A DNA stretch of 64,000 bases from Lasiosphaeris hirsuta (lineage: Eukaryota > Ascomycota > Sordariomycetes > Sordariales > Lasiosphaeriaceae), in NCBI GenBank assembly GCA_030549175.1, contig JAUKUA010000004.1:5456001-5520000 (forward strand), in the 5' to 3' direction. A program made the position numbers and the translations under genes. The notes under the pieces were generated by a model, which saw only the letters and a list, made by a program, of their open reading frames with translations, did not search any database and was not told where the DNA came from. The stretch's first letter is position 1. Every line of letters begins with the position of its first letter. This document shows positions 33,486 through 44,086 of the stretch, one piece after another.

Positions 33486-35363
33486 GAAGTCGTGACCCCA
33501 CAACCGATCTACCCCACCGCCGATCATTATCTCCTACATCAACAAACGACAACCCCCCTCTTTCTAACCACCACCATTCCTTCAATTCTACGTCAAAATA
33601 CACCAAATTCAAGATAACTACTATAAATGAACAGAATGTTACGTAAGCCATCGATGAGGTTAATCGGGAAGTCACACAGTACACTACAGCCGGGAGGTTT
33701 AGAATCTTCCAAGCCGCCCTCAGTACATATATCAACGGCTCTACCAGTAAGTAGGCCAGTAAACTAGCCGTTAGGAAGCTCTCTCCTAAAGAGGAGACCT
33801 ACCTCGTTAAGTAGTACCTCAATGAGAAAGCTTCTACCCACCCTCCAAGCAAAGCCTAGATCACTAGAATGGCACAAAGAATACTCGCCGAAGGAGGGGT
33901 TTTCAAGCCTCTTGGCCATCGTTAGGTAGACCGCTTTCTAGCCCACTACACATATGTCAAAACAAAGAAAGGGGTACTATTAGAAAGCGCTCGAAAGCGT
34001 AGATCTACTAAGGCCGCCTATGAGAAATTTTACAGGCTCCTAAGTTACTACTTAGAGTCTAAAGCCATCAAACATACTAACCTTAACAATATGGACGAAC
34101 ATGGCATATAGGAGGGTGAGACAGCTGGCGAAACTATTATAGGCGATTCTCTTACGCCTAGAGCCTTTGTTACGTCTTCTAACGGTACTACCTAGGTTTC
34201 TATTATAAAGACTATTACTACCGACGGCCGTAGGCTGACGTTAGTTGTCGTTTTTACGGGGACTTCGTTACCAAGGTAGTAGTTCCCTAAATTCGTTAAA
34301 AACAAACCCGAGATACGTAACTGGAAGTACGACTATTTTACTACAGGCTGAAGTAATACTAACATTACCTTGAAGTAACTTAAGGAGATGTATTTACTTA
34401 AAACGAAACTTACAGACCCTTTAGAATGGTACTTCCTAGTTATGGACCTACATAGTAGTTATGAAGCCGAAGAACTATTTTATTTAGCCTACCGGAATAA
34501 AGTACAGGTGTTATTTCTACTAGCCTACACTTCCTATAAAACATAACTACTTGACCGTAGCATTTTCTTAGCTCTTAAGACCTATTATAAGTAAAAAACT
34601 AAGCTCCTAGTTACTTGTCGAGGCTCAGTACTAACCTATAAGTAACACTTTCTTTTGGCCTATAGGGAGGTATCTAGGGAAGGTATAAGCGTTTCTAACG
34701 TAAAGAGCGGCTTCAGGAAGATTAAAATATGACCCTTTAACTCCTCCTAAGTGTTAGATAACCCTAAGATACTAATTAAGGACTCGCCCCCCCCCTTAAG
34801 TAATTACTTACACCGGAGGCCGGACCTATTACTACGATAACTACCTTCATAACTCTAAGGAAGAGCTAAGATATACTCTTAGCTACGGCTAACACTAGAA
34901 GGTATGTAAGCCCTACTAATCGTACTATCAGAAGGCTCCTTCATAAAGTAGGAAAGGCCTTAGATTATAGTAACGCGAAGATAGCCCTTTTGGAGGCCGA
35001 AAACGAGTATTTAAAGGAGGATTTACGTACTACGGAGCCACATACTAAGAAGAAGGTTCATAAGGGTCCAAACGATAAGTTTGCGAGGATAGAGGATATA
35101 ATATAAGCCGAGGAGGCCTCACACAAGCCACCTAAGCGTCGGAGGGTAGCCTAGACTGAAGACCTAGGGCCTGTTATTAAGGAGGCGTAGGAAATGATAA
35201 TCCATGGCCTAGATAGGCTTCGCTAAGCTGAGGAGATATAAAAAACACTTTATACCATAGAAATTGATAGAGGAATGGATGTTTTAGGCATTGGTTACGA
35301 AAGGGGGTGCACGTACAGAACATGATCAGCGGTAGGGTAGATCGGTTGTGGGGTCGCGACTTC
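33486..35363 (+). mobile_element. Fot/pogo-type DNA transposon, RIP-decayed
   Basis: 1878 bp with 42-bp terminal inverted repeats (33486-33527 and 35322-35363; outer end gaagtcg(t/c)gaccccacaac) differing at three positions, all transitions. It is flanked by TA on both sides, the Tc1/mariner target. Excising it restores LINE codons EVVLLPKPNKP. The plus strand between the repeats reads as a decayed pogo/Fot transposase: CENP-B-like HTH region (VDRFLAHYTY), NMDEHGI near 34090, VMDLHSSYEAEE and a DDE-type LLDRSIFLALK. Many Trp codons are now TAG. It is not autonomous. Confidence 0.88.
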
Positions 35364-36119
35364 TACCACTTCCGATTCCTTCCATATATCTAGGTAGTAT
35401 CCGAGGGCCACGGAGTAGGTACATATGGCATAGACTAACCTTGCCAATGCTAAGTAAGTCTTTACCTCGACGCCATTCTTAACCTTCGTATCCTACCATG
35501 TGGCTTTGAGCATTATGGTCGTGGCTCTATCCGGCCCTGGTGCCGTAGTTTTAACCTCCTTACCTACTAAAGCTTCGTCTATCTCCTCTAGCTCTGGCCG
35601 TAGATCTAGGTCGAGCTATGGTATCCCCCGGGGCCTATCCTCGAGCTCTATGTCCTTTCCGGGGTCGAAGGCTACTAATTCTTTAAAGACTAATATCACT
35701 TTCTCTTCTGTTATGACCGCCTCCGGTCCCCCGTCCCTGGGGCGGAGTAGTAGGATCACCTAGCCCTATGGCTCTTTTTCCTATGTTATAACTTTCTACA
35801 GAGTATCTTCCGACGCTTTACTTACTACTTTCCCGTAGTATTCCGTCCTCGCCTTTCTTAGGGTCCGCTTATGTACCCTAGTACCGAGCTCGGTACCGTT
35901 TATAACGTAGAACCATTTGCTGGCATCGTAGCTGGCGTTCTACCACTTAGCTTTCTTCGGTCCATCCCACACCTTCGTTCCGTGGCGTCTCATGGCCAAG
36001 TCTGTAATCTCGGTAAGAACGTAGGCTACCTTTTCTACTTCCGGGCCTTTTAGCTTCGTAGAGAGTAGACGTACCGATAGGGTAAGTTCCGCTAGCGTTT
36101 TACCGAACGCCTAGCGGTC

Positions 36120-36770
36120 TAGTAGCTTTACTACCCACTTCGGCTACCTCCGGGTACCGGTGACCCCCTCCCGCCAGATGCGTATCGTGGAGTAGTCCGA
36201 CCCGGTCCAGAGGTTTAGGGCGACCTTTGTCCTTACCTTGTCGACATTATTAAATACTAGGTCTAGTACTCCTCCTAGGTTATACGTAGGCTCGGTGATA
36301 AGAGGTAACGCCCCCTGGGCTTCGGCCTATCTTATGATGGCTCTGGCCCGAGGTCCTTGCTTTCCCCCTTTATCCGTCTTAGCCTACAAGAGGTTATTAA
36401 GGTTGAAGTTACCTGTTACTATGAGCCTTTACCCTCTATGGATAGTTACCCCGTCTACTGTATCTTTTCCGGCCTTGTTATAAATACCGTAGATCTTCAG
36501 GGGGCCATTGGTAACGTTAACAATTCCGTCTTCTACCCTTAGTAGTTACTCCCATTCTCCGGCCCGTATGTAGATTATCGAGCTGGCCAAGTCTTCCAGG
36601 TAGTAGATATCATATCCGTGGGCGTGCCTAGTACTACCGAAGCCTTACCACGGTTCCTAGACTAAGATAAGGTCTACCCTTTCGTCTATTGCCGACGCCG
36701 AAATGGAGTCGTGGTAGGCTATTGTCCCTACCACATTGGCCTGGTAGATCCTAAGCGTTGTTTTAGGTAT
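36120..36770 (-). pseudogene. LINE endonuclease domain (decayed)
   Basis: The minus strand reads as an exonuclease/endonuclease/phosphatase-type domain: IYQANVVGTIAYHDSI, EPWYGFGSTRHAHGYDI, VTGNFNLNNLL and GGVLDLVFNNVDKVRTK. This matches the order in fungal LINE ORF2. Several in-frame stops (TAG in place of Trp/Gln) break it. Confidence 0.65.
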
Positions 36771-37761
36771 TCAACGCTTTTTCCGTGGGCTTCCTCACTC
36801 TACTCGGCCTCAAGAGACCTAGCAGTAAGGGGGAGATAGGCCGTGTGGTTCCAGATAAGGAGTTTGAGCGCTTAGCCCCTAGGCCTCTCCTATGGAAGGT
36901 AGGAAGCTCGGCCTTAGAGGGTTTGGCTAGTAAGGGTGTGGGGCCGGTGAGGTCTACTATACTCCTCTTTTCCGTTAGGCCGTATAGCTCCATCTCTACC
37001 TAAGGTTTCACGTTCCAAAAGGATTTCCGTGTCCCTTCGCCACTCGAGATCATAATAGCTCGGGCCGTGAAGACGTCTTTCTGTACCTTATATACCTCTT
37101 TCCTCAGCTGTACCTCTTCGGGGTACTACTCTTTGGCCTTTTCGAGTTCCTCTCTTACCCTCTGGAGTTAGGCCTTGTCGCCCTGTGTCTTAAAGTTGGC
37201 GACGTGCTCTAGGGCCAAGCCTAGCATCGCCTCGTATTAGCCGTCATCTAGGCCGGCGTCTTCTATAGTGTCATCGAGCGGTACTTGGTCCTCGTAGCTA
37301 CCCGGTGCCGTGGTATATGTAGGGGGGGTTGTTAGTCAGGCCCCCGCTTCTTTTCCGAGCATTTCATCTACCGTGCCTCGTACGTCCAGGATTACCACCT
37401 CGGCTGGGATCTTTCCGTAGGTTGTAAGTACCATAGCCTCTACTTCTTTGATCCTTTTCCGGAACATGTCAGCGGCTTGGTCTGCCGTTGGAGCGTCTTG
37501 GTAGTCGAAGCGCTTGTGGGCCTCCGTTGCCTTGTCGAGTAAGTGCCTGAGTAGGGCCATGTCCGCCTGGTGTTGGCGGATCAGTACCCTGGCCTCCTCC
37601 GGGATTCGGGCTTTGCCTACCGCGGCGGGGGCGGGGGCGGGCGAGGGGGGGGGGGTTACACCATAGAGGTTAGTTTCTACCGACTCTATAACCTCCCTAG
37701 GCGGCGAGTATTCCAGGGGGGTACTGATGAGGCCTCGTACGGGCGAGACCTCGAGGGGGGT

Positions 37762-38404
37762 TTAGCTCCCATCGTCCTGGGCGACGGGGCCGGTATGGTG
37801 GGTTTGGGGAACTGTGTCTTCCCCGGTGATGTAGGTGCCCTGTACCTGGATGTCCCGTGTTGGGGCGTCTAGGTTCAGGGGGGCGATCTTACCTTCCTTC
37901 GCCGCCTTGGCTAGCCCTTGCCACTTTGTGGCCACCTTATCGGCCCGGGCCTTGGCTTCCTCCCACGCCTTGCCGATCTCTGTGTTCTTAAGGTCTACCG
38001 GCATGGCACACTTCGATGGCTTCAGCAGCTCGGCCGCGGGCACGTCCTTTGTTCTGGCTGCGTGCCGGAATTGGTCCCGTGCCCTCATGCCTGCGACCTT
38101 TGTGGCCTTCCTCTGTTCCGTCGTTAGGAACGCGAGGTTACCGTCCTTGACCACCGGCCGGGCCGGGCATAGGTACCATAGCTCCGGCTTGTGTGGCCCT
38201 AGGTAGTTGGGGCACTGGGGTGGCCACATGTATCTGTCCGAGTGCTTGTCCTCCCGCTTGCCACACTCACCACAGCAGGGCTTTGCTATGCAGTCCCGTT
38301 GCCAGTGGAACTCGAAGCATCCCAGGTAATTGGGGATCCTCCGTTTTGGCTCCAGGTGGCGGGCCATTGTCGAGTTGAAGACCCTGAAGAAGGGGGTCCT
38401 CGAT
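37762..38404 (-). CDS. LINE ORF1 (gag-like) with cysteine/histidine knuckles, 5'-truncated
   Basis: An uninterrupted minus-strand frame of over 200 codons with RRIPNYLGCFEFHWQRDC, then CCGECGKREDKH and CPNYLGPHKPELWYLCP. It resembles the zinc-knuckle region of Tad/MGL-type LINE ORF1 proteins, which bind element RNA. It is much less mutated than the reverse transcriptase part. Codons upstream of 38404 belong to the tail of the neighbouring copy, so the N-terminus is missing. A further coding stretch at 37336-37560 in another frame probably belongs to the same ORF1 region. Confidence 0.6.
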
Positions 38405-40434
38405 TTGATTTGATTAAATTGAATTTGTTTAACGTCCCGGGTTTTCGCTTTTGGCAACTCGGACGTGCCGGGGCCGAGGGCCCCGACAACGGCTAACTAA
38501 CGTAAAGAGATCCTCCTGTCGAAAAACCTAGCCTAATACATGTCCCTGTTTACCGTTTGAGGGCCTTACCAACCCTCATAACTCTCCCACCAGCTAAGGT
38601 ACATAAAAACTCCGTAGAAAAAAGCTACCTTTAGGAAACGACACCCTCTAGAGGGAAGGAAAGCATACTTACGTATCAAACTATCTCGTGGTCGTAGGCC
38701 GCCACCTACTCCGTTTCTTCTTCGTTACCCGGGGTATTTTCTTCCCCCTTTTCTAGTTTCTCCTTTACCGCCATGAAAGCCCCGAACGCGGTTAGTATCT
38801 TCTTAGAGCTTGAGGTAAGGAGCTTCGGTACCTACACCCTTATTGGTAGTACCTTCGCTAAGGCAGCTATACTATGTGTATATTTCAGAAGGTGTCCCGG
38901 GGCCTTAGTGAGCCCGTACCTCCTAAAGGTACCTTCTTATGTTTCCGAGTCGTACCCTATCCTTTCATGGTAGGTTTTGAAGTCTCTGTACCCCGTTCTT
39001 TCGGCGAGAAAGGCCGTCAGCTACTACCTCGGGAGCCTAAGCACCCACAGACGATTCTTCCGGACCTTAATCTTATAGTACTTTGACTTGTTACATTCTT
39101 ACTAAGCCTAGAGTTCTTAAGTAAGATTATATATCTCCGGTAAGCTTAATAAGACGTCTCTCGTTCTTTACGACGTCATAGTAAGTATCCTCTCTTTAGT
39201 ATATTTTATCTTATATATTATGTACTTACGGTATAGTCTTAGCTTCCTTTAGTCTTTATTATATTTCTCTCGTTATCTAAAGTAATTATTATATAACGTA
39301 TCTAAAACTTAGGTATTATTTTACTTCCTAACTATAGCTAACAATATTAGTAAGATCTAATCTTCTTTTTTTACTATGATTTCGAGAAAGGTTACCTAAG
39401 TCTTATCAGCTCTTTAACTCCTACCTAAAATATAAATTAAACAGCTAACTATAAGATAATTAATCTTTTACTTCTTAAGATTAATTATCTTAGTTACGTA
39501 ATCATAAGCCTTCTTCTTAAGGATTATATAAATCGGAACTTATCTTACTTTTATATAAAAGATTATCTTAGGTATGGTCTTATAGGCTGGTAAAATAACT
39601 TTGAGGCTAGAGTTAAGTATATGTTATAAGCTTCGGACCGGAACTTTCTTATTATTTTACTACACTTTAAAAACATATGTCATTTTAAAAAGTGTTACTA
39701 CCGTAAGCTTTTATACTACTAGATATAGAAGAAAGTCCTTACCTAAGTTACCGATTCTTTAGAGAAAGGCCGTTATCTTAGCCTCTTTCGTTATTACGTA
39801 TCTAACGTACTTTTTAAACTGGAGCCTAGGGTTAAGTTTCATACTTAGTTACTTAAGAAGTAGGTTATAGAAAGTTTATACCGTACCTATCTTAAGGGTA
39901 GGGTACTTTCGTAGGATAAGGGTTTGTTTCTCGTCTAAGCCTAAGTCTGAGTTTAGGGTAGAGCTGGGGTTAGGGTCCTTACCTATCTTCGGTACTATCC
40001 TATGTGGTTTGAAGAGGACGTACTCGTACTTAGCTAGGTCGAGTGGGACGTTGTTTATCTTTTCCTAAGTATCAATTACTACTAGTTACCTCGTGAGATT
40101 AGTCCTTACTGCCGTTTCGGAACCTCCTTTGGCTATTACGAGGAGGTTATCCGTATAGAGACTTCGGCCTTCCCCCTTAGCCAGCGGCTCTAGGTATAGG
40201 CTGAAGAGGATCGGTGACAACGGTAAGTTCTATGGCAGGCCTGCCTTTATCGGACGTGTAACCCCGTCCAGCCTAAGGGTCACCCTCCTACTTGACAGGA
40301 AGCTCTTGACAAACCTCACGAAGGTCGGGGGCCATCCCTGGACTGCCAGTCTGTTGGCCAGGTACTCCTTTGGACGTTGTTGAAGCCCCTATCGATGTCG
40401 CCCGTTAGGATTCCTACCGCCTCGCCGTTTCTCA
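38402..40434 (-). mobile_element. LINE copy B, 5'-truncated and RIP-decayed
   Basis: About 2 kb matching copy C from within the RT domain (40434 corresponds to about 33260) to the 3' end, with tail gatttgattt... at 38402-38427. Differences from copy C are almost all transitions. The C-terminus reads FLAERTGYRDFKTYHER (RNase H end) and AFGAFMAVKEKLEKGEENT. It lacks the LTR-like insertion. Confidence 0.85.
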
Positions 40435-41345
40435 TTTGATTTGATTGTTTAACGTCCAGGGTTTTCGCTCCGGGCGATTCGGACGTGCCGGGACCGAGGC
40501 CCCGACAGTGGCTGACTAACGCAAGGAGATCCCCCTACCGAAATCCTAGCCCAATACATGCCCCTATTTGCCGTTTGAGGGCCTTACCAACCTTCACAAC
40601 TTTCCCGCCAGCTAAGGTACATAAAAACTCCGTAGAGAAAAGCCCCCTTTACTAGGAAAACGTGTTTCAAACTGCCTCGCGGCCATGGGCCGTCGCCCAT
40701 TCCGCTTCTTCGTCCTTACCTGGGGTATTTTCTTCCCCCTTTTCCAACGCTTCCTTTGCCGCCATGAACGCCCCGAACGCGGCCAGCATTTTCTTCGACC
40801 TGGACGTTAGTATCCTCGGTGCCCACACGCCCGGTGGCAGTGTCTTTGCCAGCGCCTCTGCACTCGACATTCCAGAAGGCGTAGTTCGCCGGCCTAGCCG
40901 CCTCCCACCACTCCTGGCAGGCTGCCTTCATGTTCCACCGGCCTGGCCCCCCCCCCCCCGGGGGTCTCCCCAGCCTACCGGGTGCCTACGCCTTTCCACC
41001 CAGACGCAGTCGTGTCCCCCCTTGACGCACCTCTCGCACGGGAGCTCACCTTTACACTTCCTTTTCCGCCTGTGGCATCTATCACAGGCTGTGCCCAGGG
41101 GCCTCCTTCCTTCACTGATGACGGCCTTCGGGAGTGTTGGTGGCACCCAGCCCTCTTCCTTAGCCGCCGCCTCCAGCCGCGTGGTCGCGGGGCGCCCCGC
41201 TCGCTCCCCCCTCCCCGGGGCTTGGTCGAGCCTAGCCACTACCGGGTGGCTTATCCCTTGTGCCTTCAGGTTGAGGATCCTGGTGGCATACCTCCTCCTC
41301 TTATTCTCGAGGAGCACTGAAAACGGCAAAAAAGGTACATCCAGG
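40435..41345 (-). mobile_element. LINE copy A, divergent 3' part encoding a Zn2Cys6 motif
   Basis: This copy has the same 3' UTR motif and tail (40435-40470) and the same C-terminal coding end (AFGAFMAAKEALEKGEENT) as copies B and C. It is GC-rich and hardly mutated. Further upstream it reads VLLENKRRRYATRILNLK, as at the end of LINE RT domains. Between these two parts, where B has RNase H, it encodes ACDRCHRRKRKCKGELPCER and then CVKGGHDC. That gives C-x2-C-x6-C-x5-C-x2-C-x6-C, an exact fungal Zn2Cys6 spacing (about 41093-41005). A C-run at 40949-40960 breaks the frame before the C-terminal end, so slippage or a pseudogene is possible. It is 5'-truncated near 41345. Confidence 0.65.
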
Positions 41346-41383
41346 AATACTGCCCTGGCACAAGCCCCACTACTGCAAGGCCC

Positions 41384-41545
41384 GCATGCCAATTGAAACG
41401 CTGGTCCGCATCGATTGCCCACTACTTCCGGGGCCGGCCTGCGATTCAATTGCATGCCAATTGAGCGATCCAACTGGCCACCAACTTGTGCGATTTAATT
41501 GTCCACCACTTGCCCTGTAATTGCAAGGCCGACCTGCGATTCAAT
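41384..41545. repeat. Short dispersed duplications
   Basis: gcatgccaattg occurs at 41384-41395 and 41452-41463; cctgcgattcaat occurs at 41438-41450 and 41533-41545. This is an imperfect local repeat cluster next to the LINE end. Confidence 0.7.
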
Positions 41546-41729
41546 GCCAGGCACGAGTCAATGTAGGAAGGGCCAGAGGCAGAGGCACGCGTGCTAGGGC
41601 ATCAGCCAGAGCGCCCGCAAGCCGGCCAGTCAACAGGATCAGGATTAGGAAGCTAGTCAACGACTAAACGAGGGCATCGCACGCGCGGTCGCAGCGCTGT
41701 GCGCAAGCCTCGCGCGGCTTGCAGGGTCC

Positions 41730-41766
41730 CGCGGCAGGGCCCGCGGCAGGGCCAGTGGCAGGGCCA
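41730..41766. repeat. Tandem repeat (gcggcagggccc)
   Basis: Three to four imperfect copies of a 12-bp GC-rich unit. Confidence 0.75.
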
Positions 41767-41770
41767 AGGG

Positions 41771-41852
41771 TGCATAGTTATGGCGCTTATGGAGCTTTTA
41801 TTGCGTTTTTCTTGTATTTGAGCGATTTAAATCTCTGCAATAGTGTTGAATT
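41771..41852 (+). repeat. Left arm of a ~75-bp inverted repeat
   Basis: The reverse complement of this stretch matches 43667-43740 at roughly 80-85% by eye (shared core attcaacactatt...agagatt...aaaacgcaata...aagctcca). It may be the terminal repeat of a 2-kb element or one of two oppositely oriented small repeats. Confidence 0.65.
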
Positions 41853-44086
41853 GAGTGTTCAATTGAGTGCGACCGCTGGCCTTCACCGCCTTTTTTGCTG
41901 GCGGCCGTTGACAGCTTTGACAGCTTTGAGAGGCCTTGCCAGTTGTGTGGCCCAAGGCGGTGAGCCGAAAATGGAAGTCATAGTGGGAAGTGACAATCGG
42001 CATAGTGCACCGTTACGCTCTCAACCATGGCACGGACGCCGCACGCCCTCCGCTCGGCTCATGTCTCGCATGAGAGATTCCGCACGAGCTCTCCCTATGA
42101 CGAGCCGACTGAGGAGCCAGACCTGGGAGAAGTCGATGGGGCCTTGCTTCCTGTCATCCACGTCCTCAGCTTAGCAGGATGGATATTGTCGGCAGTGACG
42201 ACCATGTTTGTCCGAAACTATGCGGCGAGTCCTGCAGTAGTACACGTTCACACAGGACACAAATTCTGAACCTTGATCGGTTTTCCACTCGAGATGATCC
42301 CACAGGGCGTCGTGGACCGGCCAGGGCGATGCAAAGTGTGAAAATGGCTTCCCAAGAGCAAGGCCTACCGCCCATTGAGACCACTTGTGTCTATGAGGAA
42401 TTACCATTGCTTGGGTGTTGGTGTAGTAGGTTAGTCGAAGTCTCACTCGTCACTAAATACTAGCCTAAAATAGGTAGTGCCAAAAGATTCAGCCATTTTG
42501 CCCGGATACATTCCGATCGGAATTCACAGTAAACATACGTAGTAAAATGACCGGGTTCACTACCTTGCCTACTACCTTAAGTTCTCGGATAATCAAAGGT
42601 TCGTGGCTGTTTCAACTCGCTGACTTCCTCAATAACCAAACGCGATTGATGGCATTTCTTGTTCCAGACACGTGCCATATTTTGGGGTACTTCTTTTTTT
42701 GCCAGCCGCTTGCTCGTTTGTGCACTCGTCAAACACACGTGCATCTGCCTGTTCGAGTTTTCAGAAGTCCTCTTTGGCGAAACGGGAAGAGGATAGATAG
42801 GGCATTGGTAATGCAGCGCGGCCTTGATCTGTCTATCTTATTTAGTTCCGGGGGAACTCAACTGCCGAGACACTCGGCCACCTAGATAGATATCGAAGTC
42901 GATGAGGTGCTGGTGAAAAGGCGCGAGGCACTCTATTAGGGCTGTAAACGCTACGAACTATTGAAAAGGCTGCTTGGGGCTTCTTAGAATCTGCGTTGTT
43001 AGTAGCAATCCCCCTCCGGTCGCTGCCGCCCTCGGTCGATCTGCCATCCATCTTTAACCCGATTCGTAGGTAGCTCGTGGTCCTTTCTTCCCACGGAGTT
43101 GGTCATGTTCATTATCGTCCCTCGGCTCTTGGGAGGCGGGCATTTTATGGCCATCGCGCTGCACGCCGAGTCCTGGCTGAGCGTGTTTATGGAGAGAGCC
43201 TACAGGTTGGCCATGTTCTCGGCGTATCCAGGGATGGGTGGTAGCTTTAGCTCCTGCTTTGCGCCCGAGGTCGATGTAGGCGCTGGGCTGGTAATGCTTA
43301 GTCTGCATGAAGCAGGCCGCCTGCCTTATATCCAGGGGGGAGCCATTAAGGATGTTCAATATGGTCTCAGCCGCGCCCGGGTCCGCGCCGGCGACGGGGC
43401 TATCCGCCGGGGGGGCGCTGAGCAGAACTATTGGTAACGGGGATAGCCCCGTGGTTTAAGGCGGGCTAATAGGGCGCCAGTATAGCCATTCCATCCGCGT
43501 TATCAAGAACTAGCAGCCAATTTACCTCTGTTACCTTCGCGGTTAGGTGTGGCGCGGCGCGAGAGCGCTTCATGCACATCCCAGCGCCTATTAACTTGCG
43601 TATTTTCCCGCTACGGTACACTTAATCATAACGGTTATAGTTAATCAAAGTCAATCAAATACAGTTAATTCAACACTATTACAGAGATTGTAATCGTATA
43701 AATACATCAAAAACGCAATAGAAGCTCCATTGACACTATAAATATCCGCCCCTAAATCCCCGGCTGCCTAAGGTAAGGTACCTAAGTAGCTTTCTGGATC
43801 TCTAGCTGGCTGGGAAAAGGGCGCGTAGTTGATGCCCTCGCCCTCGTGCCACTTAAAGTGGTAGGCATATGAATACCACGCAGGCCTTATAGTGCGGTAA
43901 TATTCTTGAATATACTTTTATGCCGTTTTCAGGCTTATGCCGGGGTTATGTATAGAGATGTAGTGTATAGAAGACGCTTCTCAGTTATGCGTAGTGACGG
44001 CCTCATTATTAAAGTAAGGTAAGTACCTAGGATGCGCTTGATACTAACTAAAAAGCGCCTTACTTTTGCTCAAATCTCCGATGACT
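41853..44086. other. Gene-poor region with repeat arms
   Basis: About 2.2 kb between LINE copy A and the STAND gene. On the minus strand, 43054-43359 (ILNGSPLDIRQAACFMQ) and about 43810-43960 (RPAWYSYAYHFKWHEGEG, one stop) look mildly protein-like, perhaps transposon remnants. No family recognised. Confidence 0.3.
43667..43740 (-). repeat. Right arm of the ~75-bp inverted repeat
   Basis: Partner of 41771-41852 (see that entry). No target duplication could be identified. Confidence 0.65.

Larger units (their letters stand above)
29914..38404 (-). mobile_element. Tad-like LINE, copy C, RIP-decayed and interrupted
   Basis: Reading on the minus strand from 38404 to 29914, the order is gag-like cysteine protein, endonuclease, reverse transcriptase, RNase H region, 3' UTR (ending in the complement of gtttaacgtcccgggttttc) and a simple AT-rich tail (complement of 29914-29930). 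The same 3' end occurs in copies B (38428) and A (40448). Coding frames carry many TAG/TAA stops at Trp and Gln positions and the distal half is AT-rich. The 5' end appears truncated at 38404, where copy B's tail begins. Two younger elements sit inside it, at 30667-31988 and 33486-35363. The interrupted LINE is therefore about 5.3 kb of its own sequence. Confidence 0.85.

Noticed and set aside
29914..41345. CRISPR or other prokaryotic repeat array
   Set aside because: Repeats are LINE ends, simple tails and transposon termini; no regular spacers.
40662..41396. 244-codon plus-strand frame over LINE copy A
   Set aside because: Antisense to the LINE coding strand, whose protein motifs are clear.
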